Assembly: GCF_013359595.1 (NCBI RefSeq)
Contig: NZ_JABFMP010000001.1
Span: 62,001-126,000, forward strand
DNA from: Pseudomonas sp. C1C7
GTDB lineage: Bacteria; Pseudomonadota; Gammaproteobacteria; Pseudomonadales; Pseudomonadaceae
Reading direction: 5' to 3'
Length of the DNA: 64,000 bases
This document shows positions 30,283-40,717 of this stretch, in pieces; within the stretch, counting starts at the first letter, position 1, and every line of letters starts with the position of its first letter. Under the pieces are notes generated by a model. It had not been told where the DNA came from, did no database searches, and saw only the letters and a list, made by a program, of their open reading frames with translations. The translations under genes were made by a program, and so were the position numbers.

Positions 30283-30840
30283 TTATACGGCCATCAGGTC
30301 TTTTTCTTTCACGGCCAGATCGGCGTCGATTTGCGCCACGACTTTCTTGGTCAAATCATCGATTTCGCCAGTCGCGCGACGCTCTTCGTCTTCGCTGATT
30401 TCCTTTTCCTTGGTCAGATCCTTGATCTGGCTGATCGCGTCGCGACGGATGTTGCGCACGGCAACACGGGCGTCTTCGGCCACGTCACGAGCCTGCTTGG
30501 TGAAGCCCTTGCGGGTTTCTTCGGTCAGGGCCGGCATGGTGATCAGCAGCAACTCGCCCAGGTTGGTCGGGTTGAGGTTCAGGCCGGCACTGCCGATGGC
30601 CTTGTCGACGGCGCCCAGCATGTTGCGCTCGAAGGCAACGACTTGCAGGGTACGGGCGTCCTTGACGGTGATGTTCGCCACTTGCTTGATCGGGGTGTCA
30701 GAGCCGTAGTACGGCACCATCACGCCTTCCAGAATGCTTGGATGCGCCTGGCCGGTACGGATACGGCCGAAGTTGTGCGCCAGCGACTCCACCGACTTCT
30801 GCATGCGCTCTTTAGCGTCTTTCTTGATTTCGTTGATCAT
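30283..30840 (-). CDS. frr: Ribosome recycling factor
   Basis: Splits post-termination ribosomes together with EF-G. The 185 residues show the full family sequence: [51 protein letters not shown]-like [30 protein letters not shown], and [10 protein letters not shown]. Its ATG overlaps the pyrH stop by four bases. Confidence 0.98.
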   Translation of the reverse strand: MINEIKKDAKERMQKSVESLAHNFGRIRTGQAHPSILEGVMVPYYGSDTPIKQVANITVKDARTLQVVAFERNMLGAVDKAIGSAGLNLNPTNLGELLLITMPALTEETRKGFTKQARDVAEDARVAVRNIRRDAISQIKDLTKEKEISEDEERRATGEIDDLTKKVVAQIDADLAVKEKDLMAV

Positions 30841-31580
30841 TGTTGAACTTCCTCGATCAGGGTGCCTTCAGCGCCGCCATGCACGATGTTCAGCAGGGCG
30901 CCGGGTTTGTTCATGTTAAATACGCGCAGCGGCATGTTGTGGTCGCGGCACAGGCAAATGGCCGTCAGATCCATCACACCCAGCTTGCGATCCAGTACTT
31001 CATCGTAGGTCAGATGATCGAACTTCTCGGCATGCGGGTCTTTGAACGGGTCGGCAGTGTAGACGCCATCGACCTTGGTTGCCTTGAGCACGACATCGGC
31101 GTCGATTTCGATCGCACGCAGGCAGGCGGCCGAATCGGTGGTGAAGAACGGGTTGCCGGTACCTGCCGCGAAAATCACGACTTCCTTGGAGTTCAGGTGA
31201 CGCATGGCCTTGCGGCGATCATAGTGATCGGTCACGCCAACCATGGAAATGGCCGACATCACGATCGCGGAGATATTGGCACGTTCCAGCGCATCACGCA
31301 TGGCCAGGCCGTTCATCACAGTGGCCAGCATGCCCATGTGGTCGCCGGTGACACGGTCCATGCCGGCCGCGCTCAGCGCCGCACCGCGAAACAGGTTGCC
31401 ACCACCGATCACCAGACCTACCTGAACGCCGATGCCAACCAGCTGGCCGACTTCCAGCGCCATGCGATCCAGAACCTTCGGATCGATCCCGAACTCTTCC
31501 GAGCCCATCAGGGCCTCGCCGCTAAGTTTGAGTAGAATGCGTTTATAGCGAGCCTGATAACCACTGCCCTGCTGAGCCAT
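30837..31580 (-). CDS. pyrH: Uridylate kinase
   Basis: Phosphorylates UMP to UDP; homohexamer regulated by GTP and UTP. The 247 residues show [45 protein letters not shown], and [20 protein letters not shown], then [15 protein letters not shown]. It lies after tsf across 211 bases which carry the tsf terminator and presumably a pyrH promoter. Confidence 0.98.
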   Translation of the reverse strand: MAQQGSGYQARYKRILLKLSGEALMGSEEFGIDPKVLDRMALEVGQLVGIGVQVGLVIGGGNLFRGAALSAAGMDRVTGDHMGMLATVMNGLAMRDALERANISAIVMSAISMVGVTDHYDRRKAMRHLNSKEVVIFAAGTGNPFFTTDSAACLRAIEIDADVVLKATKVDGVYTADPFKDPHAEKFDHLTYDEVLDRKLGVMDLTAICLCRDHNMPLRVFNMNKPGALLNIVHGGAEGTLIEEVQQ

Positions 31581-31730
31581 TGCGAATCTCTCCTGCGGCG
31601 TATATTAAAAATTCTTTGCGAGCTGTTTTCAGCCAGCGTTCACTCTAGCGTGGCGCTGCTTCAGCGCCATCGGAACATGGCTTTGTAAGCCAGTTCCAAA
31701 CGGAAACCAAATAAAAAATTGGTGCCCCAT

Positions 31731-31767
31731 CTGAAAAGAGGCTGCGCGCGTGAGCGGGCAGCCTCTT
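31731..31767 (-). terminator. Intrinsic terminator after tsf
   Basis: AAGAGGCTGC and GCAGCCTCTT form a 10-bp perfect stem around a 12-base GC-rich loop, followed on the minus strand by TTC and then AGATGGGG. It lies 24 bases downstream of the tsf stop codon. Confidence 0.75.
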
Positions 31768-31791
31768 CAGGGCGACAGTTAAAAAACCGTC

Positions 31792-32655
31792 TTATTGCTT
31801 GGCAGCAGCCAGTTGAGCGGCAACTTCTTCAGCGAAGTTGTCAACTGGCTTCTCGATGCCTTCGCCAACCTTGAAGTAGGTGAAGGAAACGATTTCAGCG
31901 CCGGCTTTCTTGGCCAGAGCACCAACGGTCAGCTCCGGGTTCATGACGAAAGCTTGTTCAACCAGGCTGGCTTCGGCCAGGAACTTGGTGATACGGCCAG
32001 CGATCATCTTCTCGACGATTTCAGCAGGCTTGCCTTTCATCTTGTCTTCGTTCAGTTGCAGGAAGACGCCCTTCTCGCGCTCGATGGCTTCTGGCGAAAC
32101 CTGCGATGGCAGCAGGAATTCAGGGTTGCTTGCAGCCACGTGCATGGCGATTTCTTTGGCCAGTTGGACGTCGCCGCCCTTCAGGACAACAGCAACACCG
32201 ATCTTGTTACCGTGCAGGTAGGTACCCACCACGTCACCTTCAACACGAACCAGGCGACGGATGTTGACGTTTTCGCCAACTTTGGCAACCAGGGCTTCAC
32301 GAGCCGATTCCTGAGCGGCGATCAGCGGAGCTGCGTCGGTCAGTTTTTCAGCGAAAGCCTTTTCAACGCTGGCGTTGACGAAGTTTTTGAAGTCGTCTTG
32401 CAGAGCCAGGAAGTCGGTCTGCGAGTTCACTTCCAGCAGCACGGCTGCCTTGTCGTCGGCCTTGATGGCGATTGCGCCTTCAGCGGCAACGTTGCCGGCC
32501 TTTTTAGCTGCCTTGATGGCGCCCGAAGCACGCATGTCATCAATGGCTTTTTCGATGTCGCCGCCGGCCTTTTCCAGGGCCTTTTTGCAATCCATCATGC
32601 CTTCGCCGGTACGCTCGCGCAGTTCTTTGACCAGCGCCGCAGTAATTGCTGCCAT
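31792..32655 (-). CDS. tsf: Elongation factor Ts
   Basis: Nucleotide exchange factor for EF-Tu. The 287-residue protein starts with the UBA-like N-terminal module (LVKELRERTGEGMMDCKKAL) and the EF-Tu contact TDF in EVNSQTDFLALQDDF, plus two dimerisation subdomains. Follows rpsB on the same strand, as in most bacteria, with an internal terminator between them. Confidence 0.98.
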   Translation of the reverse strand: MAAITAALVKELRERTGEGMMDCKKALEKAGGDIEKAIDDMRASGAIKAAKKAGNVAAEGAIAIKADDKAAVLLEVNSQTDFLALQDDFKNFVNASVEKAFAEKLTDAAPLIAAQESAREALVAKVGENVNIRRLVRVEGDVVGTYLHGNKIGVAVVLKGGDVQLAKEIAMHVAASNPEFLLPSQVSPEAIEREKGVFLQLNEDKMKGKPAEIVEKMIAGRITKFLAEASLVEQAFVMNPELTVGALAKKAGAEIVSFTYFKVGEGIEKPVDNFAEEVAAQLAAAKQ

Positions 32656-32788
32656 TTCAAATTCCTCTTGGATAGGTTTTCAACCATTCCACCCGATCGA
32701 ACGGGCGTTCAATTCTTCCCGAAAGACCTTGTTAGCTGCCGCACGTTACAAATAAGGCAGTGGGCGCCGACAAACGGTTTTCAAGGTG

Positions 32789-32817
32789 GCAAAAAGGGGG
32801 CCAAGCCCCCTTTTTGC
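32789..32817 (-). terminator. Symmetric terminator/attenuator between rpsB and tsf
   Basis: AAAAAGGGGGC-CAA-GCCCCCTTTTT: a 6-bp G:C stem with an A-tract on one side and T-tract on the other, so it would work in both directions. It lies 27 bases after the rpsB stop. A partial terminator between rpsB and tsf is known in other gammaproteobacteria and lowers tsf relative to rpsB. Confidence 0.85.
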
Positions 32818-32843
32818 TTACCGAGTCAACGCCAGGGCGTCAA

Positions 32844-33581
32844 TTACTCAGCTGCAGCTGCCGGAGCTTCTTCAACGAAAACTTCGGTGCCGCCAGCAAC
32901 GTTGTTGCGACCACGGATAACAGCGTCAGCCATCGACCCCATGTACAGCTCGATTGCGCGGATGGCGTCATCGTTACCTGGGATGATGTAGTCAACGCCT
33001 TCCGGGCTGCTGTTGGTATCGACAACGCCGATGACCGGGATGCCCAGCTTGTTGGCTTCGGTGATCGCGATGCGCTCGTGATCAACGTCGATCACGAACA
33101 GAGCGTCTGGCAGACCGCCCATGTCCTTGATACCGCCCAGGGAGCGGTCCAGCTTTTCCAGGTCACGGGAGCGCATCAGCGCTTCTTTCTTGGTCAGCTT
33201 GGCGAAGGTACCGTCTTCGGCTTGTACTTCAAGGTCACGCAGACGCTTGATGGAAGCACGGATGGTTTTGAAGTTGGTCAGCATGCCGCCCAACCAGCGG
33301 TGATCGACGTACGGCGAGCCGCAACGTGCTGCTTGTTCAGCAACGATCTTGCCAGCGGAACGCTTGGTGCCGACGAACAGAATCTTGTTTTTGCCCTGGG
33401 CCAGACGCTCTACGAAAGTCAGAGCTTCGTTGAACATTGGCAGGGTTTTTTCAAGGTTGATGATGTGGATCTTGTTACGCGCGCCGAAAATGTACTTGCC
33501 CATTTTCGGGTTCCAGTAACGGGTCTGGTGACCGAAGTGCACACCGGCCTTCAGCATATCGCGCATGTTGACTTGGGACAT
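32844..33581 (-). CDS. rpsB: 30S ribosomal protein S2
   Basis: Small-subunit protein S2, 245 residues: [20 protein letters not shown], the [20 protein letters not shown] block, [24 protein letters not shown], and [22 protein letters not shown]. Translation is known to be autoregulated by S2 binding the mRNA leader in gammaproteobacteria. The leader here is about 130 bases long (see separate entry). Confidence 0.98.
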   Translation of the reverse strand: MSQVNMRDMLKAGVHFGHQTRYWNPKMGKYIFGARNKIHIINLEKTLPMFNEALTFVERLAQGKNKILFVGTKRSAGKIVAEQAARCGSPYVDHRWLGGMLTNFKTIRASIKRLRDLEVQAEDGTFAKLTKKEALMRSRDLEKLDRSLGGIKDMGGLPDALFVIDVDHERIAITEANKLGIPVIGVVDTNSSPEGVDYIIPGNDDAIRAIELYMGSMADAVIRGRNNVAGGTEVFVEEAPAAAAE

Positions 33582-33752
33582 GATAGTTCCTTAATAAGTC
33601 GGGTTTGGCCTCCACGTATCCCAATGACCAACCAGTCAGCATCAGCTGAAGGCACCCAGGTCATCGTGTCGACACGTGTGTGGATTTAAGCCTTGCGGGG
33701 GTATCCCCGGAAAGCGGCGCATTTTATATCACAGGGCCGAAAAAAACGGAAC
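33582..33752 (-). promoter_or_regulatory. rpsB promoter and long leader (candidate S2-autoregulation leader, t44-like)
   Basis: On the minus strand a TATAAA -10-like box lies at 33728-33723, so transcription would start near 33714 and leave a leader of about 130 bases before the S2 start. The -35 (TTCCGT, 17-base spacer) is poor. The leader contains several GC-rich dyads (CCGGGGATACCCCCG) and AAGGA before ATG. Rfam describes a t44/tff RNA between map and rpsB; whether this leader matches it needs a covariance search. Confidence 0.45.
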
Positions 33753-33955
33753 CCGGATTATGAAATCCGGCGGGCATGGCCCTTCAGCCCTTGGAATCGG
33801 CCCCGAATGCACCATTCTATAGAGAGAAGCGATGTACAGAGGCGCTGTTTTGCGCTGATCGTCTGTTAGAATCGCGTTTTTCAGGGCTGCGAAGTTCGAT
33901 CGCGCAATGCCCGTCCAGTTCGAGAAGCGCCGTCGAGCGCAGAGAGAGAGCCTGT
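33753..33955 (+). promoter_or_regulatory. map upstream region with possible promoter
   Basis: This is the rest of the 374-base divergent gap between rpsB and map. A TAGAAT -10-like box occurs just upstream of GCGTTTTTCAGG near 33868, without a convincing -35. GAGAGAGAG precedes the map ATG by five to seven bases in place of a good AGGAGG. No other gene is seen. Confidence 0.35.
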
Positions 33956-34738
33956 ATGACCGTCACCCTCAAAACCCCCGAGGACATCGCCAAAATGCGC
34001 GTTGCCGGCAAACTCGCCGCCGACGTGCTGGAAATGATTGCCGAACATGTCAAACCGGGTGTGACCACCGATCAGCTGAACCAGATCTGCCACGACTATA
34101 TCGTCAACGAGCAGAAAGCCATCCCTGCCCCGCTCAACTACAAGGGCTACCCGAAGTCGATCTGCACGTCGATCAACCACGTGGTCTGCCACGGCATCCC
34201 GAACGACAAACCGTTGAAGGATGGCGACACCCTGAACATCGACGTCACCGTCATCAAGGACGGCTACCACGGCGACACCAGCCGCATGTTCCACGTCGGC
34301 ACCGTGCCGGTCTGGGCCGAACGCCTGTCGCAAGTCACCCAGGAATGCATGTACAAGGCCATCGAGCTGGTCAAGCCTGGCTGCCGCCTGGGCGATATCG
34401 GTGAAGTGATCCAGAAGCACGCCGAAAAGAACGGTTTCTCGGTGGTGCGCGAGTTCTGCGGCCACGGTATCGGCAAGGTGTTCCACGAAGAGCCGCAAGT
34501 CCTGCACTACGGCCGCGCCGGCACCGGCATGGAACTGAAGGCTGGCATGACCTTCACCATCGAGCCGATGATCAACCAGGGCCGCGCCGATACCAAGGTA
34601 CTGGGCGATGGCTGGACCGCGATCACCAAGGACCGCAAGCTGTCGGCCCAGTGGGAACACACCCTGCTGGTCACCGAAACCGGTTACGAGATCTTCACCC
34701 TGCGCAGCGACGACACCATTCCCCGCGTTTCTGCCTGA
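33956..34738 (+). CDS. map: Methionine aminopeptidase, type I
   Basis: Removes the N-terminal Met from nascent proteins. The 260 residues hold the five metal ligands: Asp pair in LNIDVTVIKDGYHGDTSRMF, His in FCGHGIGKVFHEEP, and Glu in FTIEPM and QWEHT. ATG at 33956 (MTVTLKTPEDIAKMRVAG) gives the family length; the longer open frame starting at 33776 is not supported. Divergent from rpsB and 39 bases before glnD. Confidence 0.97.
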   Translation: MTVTLKTPEDIAKMRVAGKLAADVLEMIAEHVKPGVTTDQLNQICHDYIVNEQKAIPAPLNYKGYPKSICTSINHVVCHGIPNDKPLKDGDTLNIDVTVIKDGYHGDTSRMFHVGTVPVWAERLSQVTQECMYKAIELVKPGCRLGDIGEVIQKHAEKNGFSVVREFCGHGIGKVFHEEPQVLHYGRAGTGMELKAGMTFTIEPMINQGRADTKVLGDGWTAITKDRKLSAQWEHTLLVTETGYEIFTLRSDDTIPRVSA

Positions 34739-34777
34739 CCCGGACCCACAGCCTTTAATAGACAGGAAAGCCAATCG

Positions 34778-37480
34778 ATGCCGCAGGTGGACCCCGAACT
34801 TTTCGACCGCGGCCAGTTCCAGGCTGAGCTGGCCCTGAAGGCAAGCCCGATTTCGGCTTTCAAGAAGGCGATCCGTCAGGCACGGGAAGTGCTCGACACG
34901 CGCTTTCGCAACGGCCGCGACATTCGCCGGTTGATCGAGGATCGCGCCTGGTTCGTCGACAACATCCTGCAAAAGGCCTGGGACCAGTTCAACTGGAGCC
35001 AAGACGCCGACATCGCGCTGGTCGCGGTCGGCGGCTACGGCCGTGGCGAGCTGCACCCCTACTCCGACATTGATCTGCTGATCCTGCTGGACAGCGCCGA
35101 CCACGAAGTTTTCCGCGATTCCATCGAGCGTTTTCTGACGCTGTTGTGGGACATCGGCCTGGAAGTCGGTCAGAGCGTTCGCTCCGTCGATGAATGCGCC
35201 ATCGAGGCCCGCGCCGACCTGACGGTGATCACCAACCTGATGGAAAGCCGCACCATCGCCGGCCCCGAACACCTTCGCCAGCGCATGCTGGATGTCACCA
35301 GCACGGCGCACATGTGGCCGAGCAAGGAGTTCTTCCTCGCCAAGCACGCCGAACAGAAGGCCCGCCATCACAAGTACTTCGACACCGAGTACAACCTGGA
35401 ACCCAACGTCAAGGGCTCGCCCGGCGGTCTGCGGGATATCCAGACGATTCTCTGGGTCGCCCGTCGCGAGTACGGCACCCTGAACCTGCGGGCACTGGCC
35501 GGCGAAGGTTTCCTGGTAGAGAGCGAAAACGCCCTGCTGGCTTCATCCCAGGAATTCCTGTGGAAAGTACGCTACGCCCTGCACATGCTGGCCGGGCGCT
35601 GTGAAGATCGCCTGTTGTTCGATCACCAGCGCACCATCGCCAAGCTGCTGGGGTTCGAAGGCGACGACGCCAAACAGGCCGTCGAAAACTTCATGCAGCA
35701 GTACTACCGGGTGGTCATGAGCATCGCCCAGCTCAGCGACCTGATCATCCAGCACTTCGAGGAAGTCATCCTCGCCCCGGAAGACGAGTCGCCGCCACAG
35801 CCGATCAACTCGCGATTCCAGCTGCACGACGGCTATATCGAGGCGCGCAGCGACAACGTGTTCCGCCGCACGCCGTTTGCCATGCTGGAAATCTTCGTGC
35901 TGATGGCCCAGCAGCCGGAAATCAAAGGCGTACGCGCCGACACCATTCGCCTGCTGCGGGAAAATCGTCACCTGATCGACGACGATTTCCGCAATGACAT
36001 TCGCAACACCAGCCTGTTCATCGAACTGTTCAAGTGCAAGATCGGCATCCATCGCAACCTGCGCCGGATGAACCGTTACGGCATTCTCGGCCGTTACCTG
36101 CCGGAGTTCGGTTTCATCGTCGGGCAGATGCAGCACGACCTGTTCCACATCTATACCGTCGATGCGCACACCCTGAACCTGATCAAGCACCTGCGTAAGC
36201 TGCAGTACACCCAGGTGTCGGAAAAATTCCCGCTGGCCAGCAAGCTCATGGGCAAGTTGCCCAAGCCGGAATTGATCTATCTGGCCGGCCTGTACCACGA
36301 CATCGGCAAGGGCCGGCATGGCGATCACTCGGAAATCGGTGCGGTGGATGCCGAGGCGTTCTGCCAGCGCCATCAGCTTCCCGTCTGGGACAGCCGTCTG
36401 ATCGTCTGGCTGGTGCAGAACCATCTGGTGATGTCGACCACCGCCCAGCGCAAGGACTTGTCCGACCCGCAGGTGATTCACGATTTCGCCCAGATCGTCG
36501 GCGACGAAACGCACCTCGATTACCTCTATGTGCTGACCGTCTCCGACATCAACGCGACCAACCCGACGCTGTGGAACTCCTGGCGCGCCAGCCTGCTGCG
36601 CCAGCTCTACACCGAGACCAAGCGCGCACTGCGTCGCGGCCTGGAAAACCCCGTGGATCGCGAAGAACAAATCCGCCAGACCCAGAGCGCGGCCCTGGAT
36701 ATCCTGGCGCGCGGCGGTACCGATCCGGACGATGTCGAGCAACTGTGGGCGCAATTGGGTGATGACTATTTCCTGCGTCACACCGCTGGCGATGTCGCCT
36801 GGCACACCGACGCGATCCTGCAGCAGCCAGCCGACGGCGGACCGCTGGTGCTGATCAAGGAAACCACGCAACGGGAGTTCGAGGGCGGCACGCAGATCTT
36901 CATCTATGCCCCGGACCAGCACGACTTCTTTGCCGTGACCGTGGCTGCGATGGACCAGCTGAACCTGAACATTCACGACGCCCGAGTCATCACCTCCAGC
37001 AGCCAGTTCACCCTCGACACCTACATCGTACTCGATACCGACGGCGACTCGATCGGCGATAACCCGGCACGGGTCAAGCAGATCCGCGACGGCCTGACCG
37101 AAGCCCTGCGCAACCCGGACGACTACCCGACCATCATTCAGCGTCGGGTGCCGCGCCAGCTCAAGCATTTCGCCTTCGCCCCGCAGGTGACGATCCACAA
37201 CGACGCGCAGCGCCCGGTGACCATCCTGGAACTGACCGCCCCCGACCGCCCGGGCCTGCTGGCACGGGTCGGGACAATCTTCCTGGAGTTCGACCTGTCA
37301 CTGCAGAACGCCAAGATCGCCACCTTGGGCGAACGCGTGGAAGACGTGTTCTTCATCACCGACGCCAACAACCAGCCGTTGTCCGACCCGCAGCTGTGCA
37401 GCCGCCTGCAGGATGCGATCGTCGAGCAACTGAGCGTCAATATGGAACCGGATATCAAACTGTCGCGCATCAGCATCTGA
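34778..37480 (+). CDS. glnD: Bifunctional uridylyltransferase/uridylyl-removing enzyme GlnD
   Basis: Glutamine sensor that uridylylates and deuridylylates the PII protein GlnB/GlnK. The 900 residues hold a nucleotidyltransferase domain ([19 protein letters not shown], about residues 85-105), a PII-uridylyltransferase helical region, an HD phosphohydrolase domain ([20 protein letters not shown], near 507), and two C-terminal ACT domains ([13 protein letters not shown] in the second). All catalytic motifs are intact. Confidence 0.97.
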   Translation: MPQVDPELFDRGQFQAELALKASPISAFKKAIRQAREVLDTRFRNGRDIRRLIEDRAWFVDNILQKAWDQFNWSQDADIALVAVGGYGRGELHPYSDIDLLILLDSADHEVFRDSIERFLTLLWDIGLEVGQSVRSVDECAIEARADLTVITNLMESRTIAGPEHLRQRMLDVTSTAHMWPSKEFFLAKHAEQKARHHKYFDTEYNLEPNVKGSPGGLRDIQTILWVARREYGTLNLRALAGEGFLVESENALLASSQEFLWKVRYALHMLAGRCEDRLLFDHQRTIAKLLGFEGDDAKQAVENFMQQYYRVVMSIAQLSDLIIQHFEEVILAPEDESPPQPINSRFQLHDGYIEARSDNVFRRTPFAMLEIFVLMAQQPEIKGVRADTIRLLRENRHLIDDDFRNDIRNTSLFIELFKCKIGIHRNLRRMNRYGILGRYLPEFGFIVGQMQHDLFHIYTVDAHTLNLIKHLRKLQYTQVSEKFPLASKLMGKLPKPELIYLAGLYHDIGKGRHGDHSEIGAVDAEAFCQRHQLPVWDSRLIVWLVQNHLVMSTTAQRKDLSDPQVIHDFAQIVGDETHLDYLYVLTVSDINATNPTLWNSWRASLLRQLYTETKRALRRGLENPVDREEQIRQTQSAALDILARGGTDPDDVEQLWAQLGDDYFLRHTAGDVAWHTDAILQQPADGGPLVLIKETTQREFEGGTQIFIYAPDQHDFFAVTVAAMDQLNLNIHDARVITSSSQFTLDTYIVLDTDGDSIGDNPARVKQIRDGLTEALRNPDDYPTIIQRRVPRQLKHFAFAPQVTIHNDAQRPVTILELTAPDRPGLLARVGTIFLEFDLSLQNAKIATLGERVEDVFFITDANNQPLSDPQLCSRLQDAIVEQLSVNMEPDIKLSRISI

Positions 37481-37548
37481 CTTAAAATTTCTCCCTGTGG
37501 GAACAGCCCCCTCGCCACAAAGACTGTCCCGCTTTAAATGAGGCCCCC

Positions 37549-38748
37549 ATGAACAACGCTTTGTCCCAGCTGCAGCCCTACCCGTTCGAGAAACTCCGCG
37601 CCCTGCTCGGCAGCGTCACGCCCAATCCGGACAAGCGTCCGATCGCGCTGTCCATCGGCGAGCCGAAACACCGCTCGCCGACGTTCGTTGCCGAAGCCCT
37701 GGCCAGCAATCTGGAAAAGATGGCGGTGTACCCGACCACCCTCGGCATCCCGGAACTGCGCGAGTCGATCACTGCCTGGTGCGAACGTCGTTTCAACGTC
37801 CCGACCGGCTGGATCGACCCGGCGCGCAACGTGCTGCCGGTCAACGGCACCCGCGAAGCGCTGTTCGCGTTCACCCAGACCGTGGTCAACCGTGGTGACG
37901 ATGCGCTGATCGTCAGCCCGAACCCGTTCTATCAGATCTACGAAGGTGCAGCGTTCCTCGCCGGCGCCCAGCCGCACTACCTGCCGTGCCTGGACGCGAA
38001 CGGCTTCAACCCGGATTTCGACGCGGTTTCGCCGGACATCTGGAAGCGTTGCCAGATCCTCTTCCTGTGCTCGCCGGGCAACCCGACCGGTGCACTGATC
38101 CCGGTCGAAACCCTGAAAAAGCTGATCGCCCTGGCCGACGAACATGACTTCGTGATCGCTGCGGACGAGTGCTACAGCGAGCTGTATTTCGACGAACAAA
38201 CCCCGCCGCCGGGCCTGCTCAGCGCCTGCGCGGAACTGGGTCGCAAGGACTTCAAGCGCTGCGTGGTGTTCCACAGCCTGTCCAAACGCTCCAACCTGCC
38301 GGGCCTGCGTTCGGGCTTTGTCGCCGGTGATGCGGAGGTGCTCAAGGGCTTCCTGCTCTATCGCACCTACCACGGCTGCGCGATGCCGGTTCAGACGCAA
38401 CTGGCCAGCGTTGCCGCCTGGAACGACGAAGTGCACGTGCGCGCCAACCGTGCGCTGTATCGCGAGAAGTTCGACGCGGTGCTGGAAATCCTCAGCCCGG
38501 TGCTGGACGTGCAGCGCCCGGACGGCAGCTTCTACCTGTGGCCGAACGTGGCCGGTGACGACGCAGCCTTCTGCCGCGACCTGTTCGAACAGGAGCACGT
38601 GACCGTGGTGCCGGGTTCCTACCTGTCCCGGGATGTCGATGGCGTGAACCCGGGCGCCGGGCGTGTGCGCATGGCGCTGGTTGCGCCGTTGGCCGAATGC
38701 GTGGAAGCGGCAGAGCGGATCCGCGATTTCATCCAGCGCCGTAAATAA
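37549..38748 (+). CDS. dapC: Succinyldiaminopimelate transaminase
   Basis: PLP-dependent class I/II aminotransferase of the succinylase branch of lysine and diaminopimelate synthesis. The 399 residues begin MNNALSQLQPYPFEKLRALL and carry the substrate loop IALSIGEPKHRSP, YPTTLGIPELRESI, SPGNPTGALI, and the PLP lysine in HSLSKRSNLPGLRSGFV. The link to diaminopimelate follows from the pseudomonad DapC sequence and map-glnD-dapC order; substrate cannot be read from the motif alone. Confidence 0.92.
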   Translation: MNNALSQLQPYPFEKLRALLGSVTPNPDKRPIALSIGEPKHRSPTFVAEALASNLEKMAVYPTTLGIPELRESITAWCERRFNVPTGWIDPARNVLPVNGTREALFAFTQTVVNRGDDALIVSPNPFYQIYEGAAFLAGAQPHYLPCLDANGFNPDFDAVSPDIWKRCQILFLCSPGNPTGALIPVETLKKLIALADEHDFVIAADECYSELYFDEQTPPPGLLSACAELGRKDFKRCVVFHSLSKRSNLPGLRSGFVAGDAEVLKGFLLYRTYHGCAMPVQTQLASVAAWNDEVHVRANRALYREKFDAVLEILSPVLDVQRPDGSFYLWPNVAGDDAAFCRDLFEQEHVTVVPGSYLSRDVDGVNPGAGRVRMALVAPLAECVEAAERIRDFIQRRK

Positions 38749-38760
38749 CCCCGCTTCCCC

Positions 38761-38860
38761 TGCAGGAGCGAGCACGCTCGCGATGGTCGCCAACGACAAC
38801 GCTGGCGGCCTGACACCCCGCGGTGTTCTGTCGTTCATCGCGAGCGTGCTCGCACCTACA
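38761..38860. repeat. REP pair between convergent dapC and antiporter genes
   Basis: GCGAGCACGCTCGCGATG at 38768-38785 is exactly inverted at 38836-38853; flanking TGCAGGAGC and GCTC..CCTACAG extend the similarity. It belongs to the GGAGCGAGC...GCTCGCGA REP family, a relative of the pair at 14173, and may serve as a bidirectional terminator. Confidence 0.85.
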
Positions 38861-38870
38861 GGGGGACGTG

Positions 38871-40502
38871 TTATTTGACCTGCCCCAGCTTCGCCTCGCT
38901 CAAATCCAGCTCCCCCAGCACCTCTCGCAACACATCATCACCAATCTGGTGATGCCGACTAAGGCTGTACAACTCCAGACGCTGCGCCCGTAGCGCCTTC
39001 AACCGCAATCGCCGTTCCAGCAGATCCATCTGAAACGCCAGGGCCTGGGCTTCGGCGGAGTCGTTGAACACCTCAAGCTGATGCCGGTACTCGGACATGA
39101 TCTGCGCCTTGAGTTCGGCCGCCAGCGCCGCCTGGGCGGCATCCTGCGGATTGACCTCTTCGGTTTCCAGAGCGTGAATCGCTGCCTCCGCCGTCTTGCG
39201 CCAGGCCTCTCGCACTTCGTTGCGGCGCTTGTCGTCGGGGCTTGCCTCGATACCGCGCAGCAGCAACGGCAAGACGATGCACGCCGCGATCAACGACAGC
39301 AGGATCACCCCCGCGGCGATGAAGATCAGCAGGTCGCGCTCGGGAAAGGCACTGGCGCCCATCAGCATCGGCACTGACATCACACCCGCCAAAGTCACCG
39401 CGCCGCGCACACCGCCGACAGTCAGCAGCCAGCAGGAACGCGCGTTCGGCACCTGGGTGATGTCCTCTTTTCCACGACAGCGCCGCACAAAGATGGACAG
39501 GCGCCAGGTGCTCTGTACCCAGACAAACCGCAACACCAGCAGCACCAGGAAGATCGCCAGCACGTCGAAACCGCGATACAGCAGTGTCGGCCATAGCGAA
39601 TCTTCGTGGCTGGCCACCGCTTTAATGATGTCGGGAAGTTGCAAACCGAGGAGGAGAAAGATCAGTCCGTTGAAAGCGAATTCGAGCAACGACCAGACGC
39701 TTCGATTGAGCAGACGGGTATTGGTCTGGCGCGGCAGCAGATCGAGCCAACTCTGCATCATCCCCGCCGCCACCGCCGACAGAATGCCCGATGCCCCCAC
39801 GCGCTCGGCCAGCACATACGCGGCAAACGGCAGCAGTAACATGAACACCACGTGGGTGGCCGGATCATCCCAGCCCCTGGCGATCATCCAGGAACGCAAA
39901 CGCCCGACCAGCCAGCTCAGAGCCACACCGATGGCCAGCCCGCCGACGGCCACCAGCACGAAGGTCATGCTGGCGTTGGCCAGGGAGAACACGCCGGTCA
40001 CCGCCGCCACCAGCGCGAACTTGAAGGTCACCAGGCCCGAGGCATCGTTCATCAGCGCCTCGCCCTGCAACATGTGCATCAGGGGCGTGGGCAGACGGTT
40101 CTGGGCGATCGCCGACACCGCCACGGCGTCGGTCGGGGACAACACGGCCGCCAGGGCGAAGGCCACCGGCAGCGCAATGCTCGGCAACAGCCAGTGAATG
40201 AAGTAGCCGGCGCCGACCACGGTAAACAGCACCAGGCCCACAGCCAGCGTCAAGATCGGCCCGCGCAGGCGCCAGAACTCGCGCTTGGGCATGCGCCAGC
40301 CATCGGAAAACAGCAGCGGTGGCAAAAACAGGAAAAGGAACAGCTCGGGATCCAGCGCCACGTGCAGCCCCAGCGTCGGCCAGGCGAGCAAGGCGCCCGC
40401 AGCGATCTGCACCAAGGGCAACGGCAGCGGCACCACCCGTCCGATCAGGCGCGAAACGCCCACCAGCATCAAAAGGATCAGGACGGTGTAAGCGGTTTGC
40501 AT
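38871..40502 (-). CDS. Na+/H+ antiporter, CPA1 family
   Basis: The 543-residue inner-membrane protein has about 11-12 hydrophobic segments over the first 400 residues, starting MQTAYTVLILLMLVGVSRLI, with LFLPPLLFSDGWRM, FALAAVLSPTDAVAVSAIAQ (the conserved Asp region of CPA1 exchangers) and NDASGLVTFKFA (the second conserved acidic site). A hydrophilic helical C-terminus of about 120 residues is likely cytoplasmic and regulatory. The ATG at 40502 replaces a longer frame without membrane character. A gene of this family follows dapC in other pseudomonads. Cation specificity cannot be read. Confidence 0.9.
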   Translation of the reverse strand: MQTAYTVLILLMLVGVSRLIGRVVPLPLPLVQIAAGALLAWPTLGLHVALDPELFLFLFLPPLLFSDGWRMPKREFWRLRGPILTLAVGLVLFTVVGAGYFIHWLLPSIALPVAFALAAVLSPTDAVAVSAIAQNRLPTPLMHMLQGEALMNDASGLVTFKFALVAAVTGVFSLANASMTFVLVAVGGLAIGVALSWLVGRLRSWMIARGWDDPATHVVFMLLLPFAAYVLAERVGASGILSAVAAGMMQSWLDLLPRQTNTRLLNRSVWSLLEFAFNGLIFLLLGLQLPDIIKAVASHEDSLWPTLLYRGFDVLAIFLVLLVLRFVWVQSTWRLSIFVRRCRGKEDITQVPNARSCWLLTVGGVRGAVTLAGVMSVPMLMGASAFPERDLLIFIAAGVILLSLIAACIVLPLLLRGIEASPDDKRRNEVREAWRKTAEAAIHALETEEVNPQDAAQAALAAELKAQIMSEYRHQLEVFNDSAEAQALAFQMDLLERRLRLKALRAQRLELYSLSRHHQIGDDVLREVLGELDLSEAKLGQVK

Positions 40503-40607
40503 AACGCGGGGTTCCCCGGGTGATCGACAGCGTTGAAGTGCCATATTAGACGCATAGACTGCGCATGGCCCTTGCACCTATGTCGCACACGGCAACCCTG
40601 TAACACT

Positions 40608-40626
40608 GCAAGCCCGCTCCCACAGG
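40608..40626 (-). repeat. Solo REP half-site
   Basis: CCTGTGGGAGCGGGCTTGC on the minus strand is one arm of the same REP type as the 14173-14264 pair, here without its partner. Confidence 0.75.
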
Positions 40627-40717
40627 TAAAACGGAGGCAATTCGACCTGGAGCGCCGCGAAACCGTCCGGTCATGGCATAATCCGTCACCTTTTTTCTCC
40701 AGCACCTGTAAAGGGGG

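Noticed and set aside
33881..37198. Long minus-strand frames opposite map and glnD
   Set aside because: Shadows of map and glnD; no start signals and no domains.
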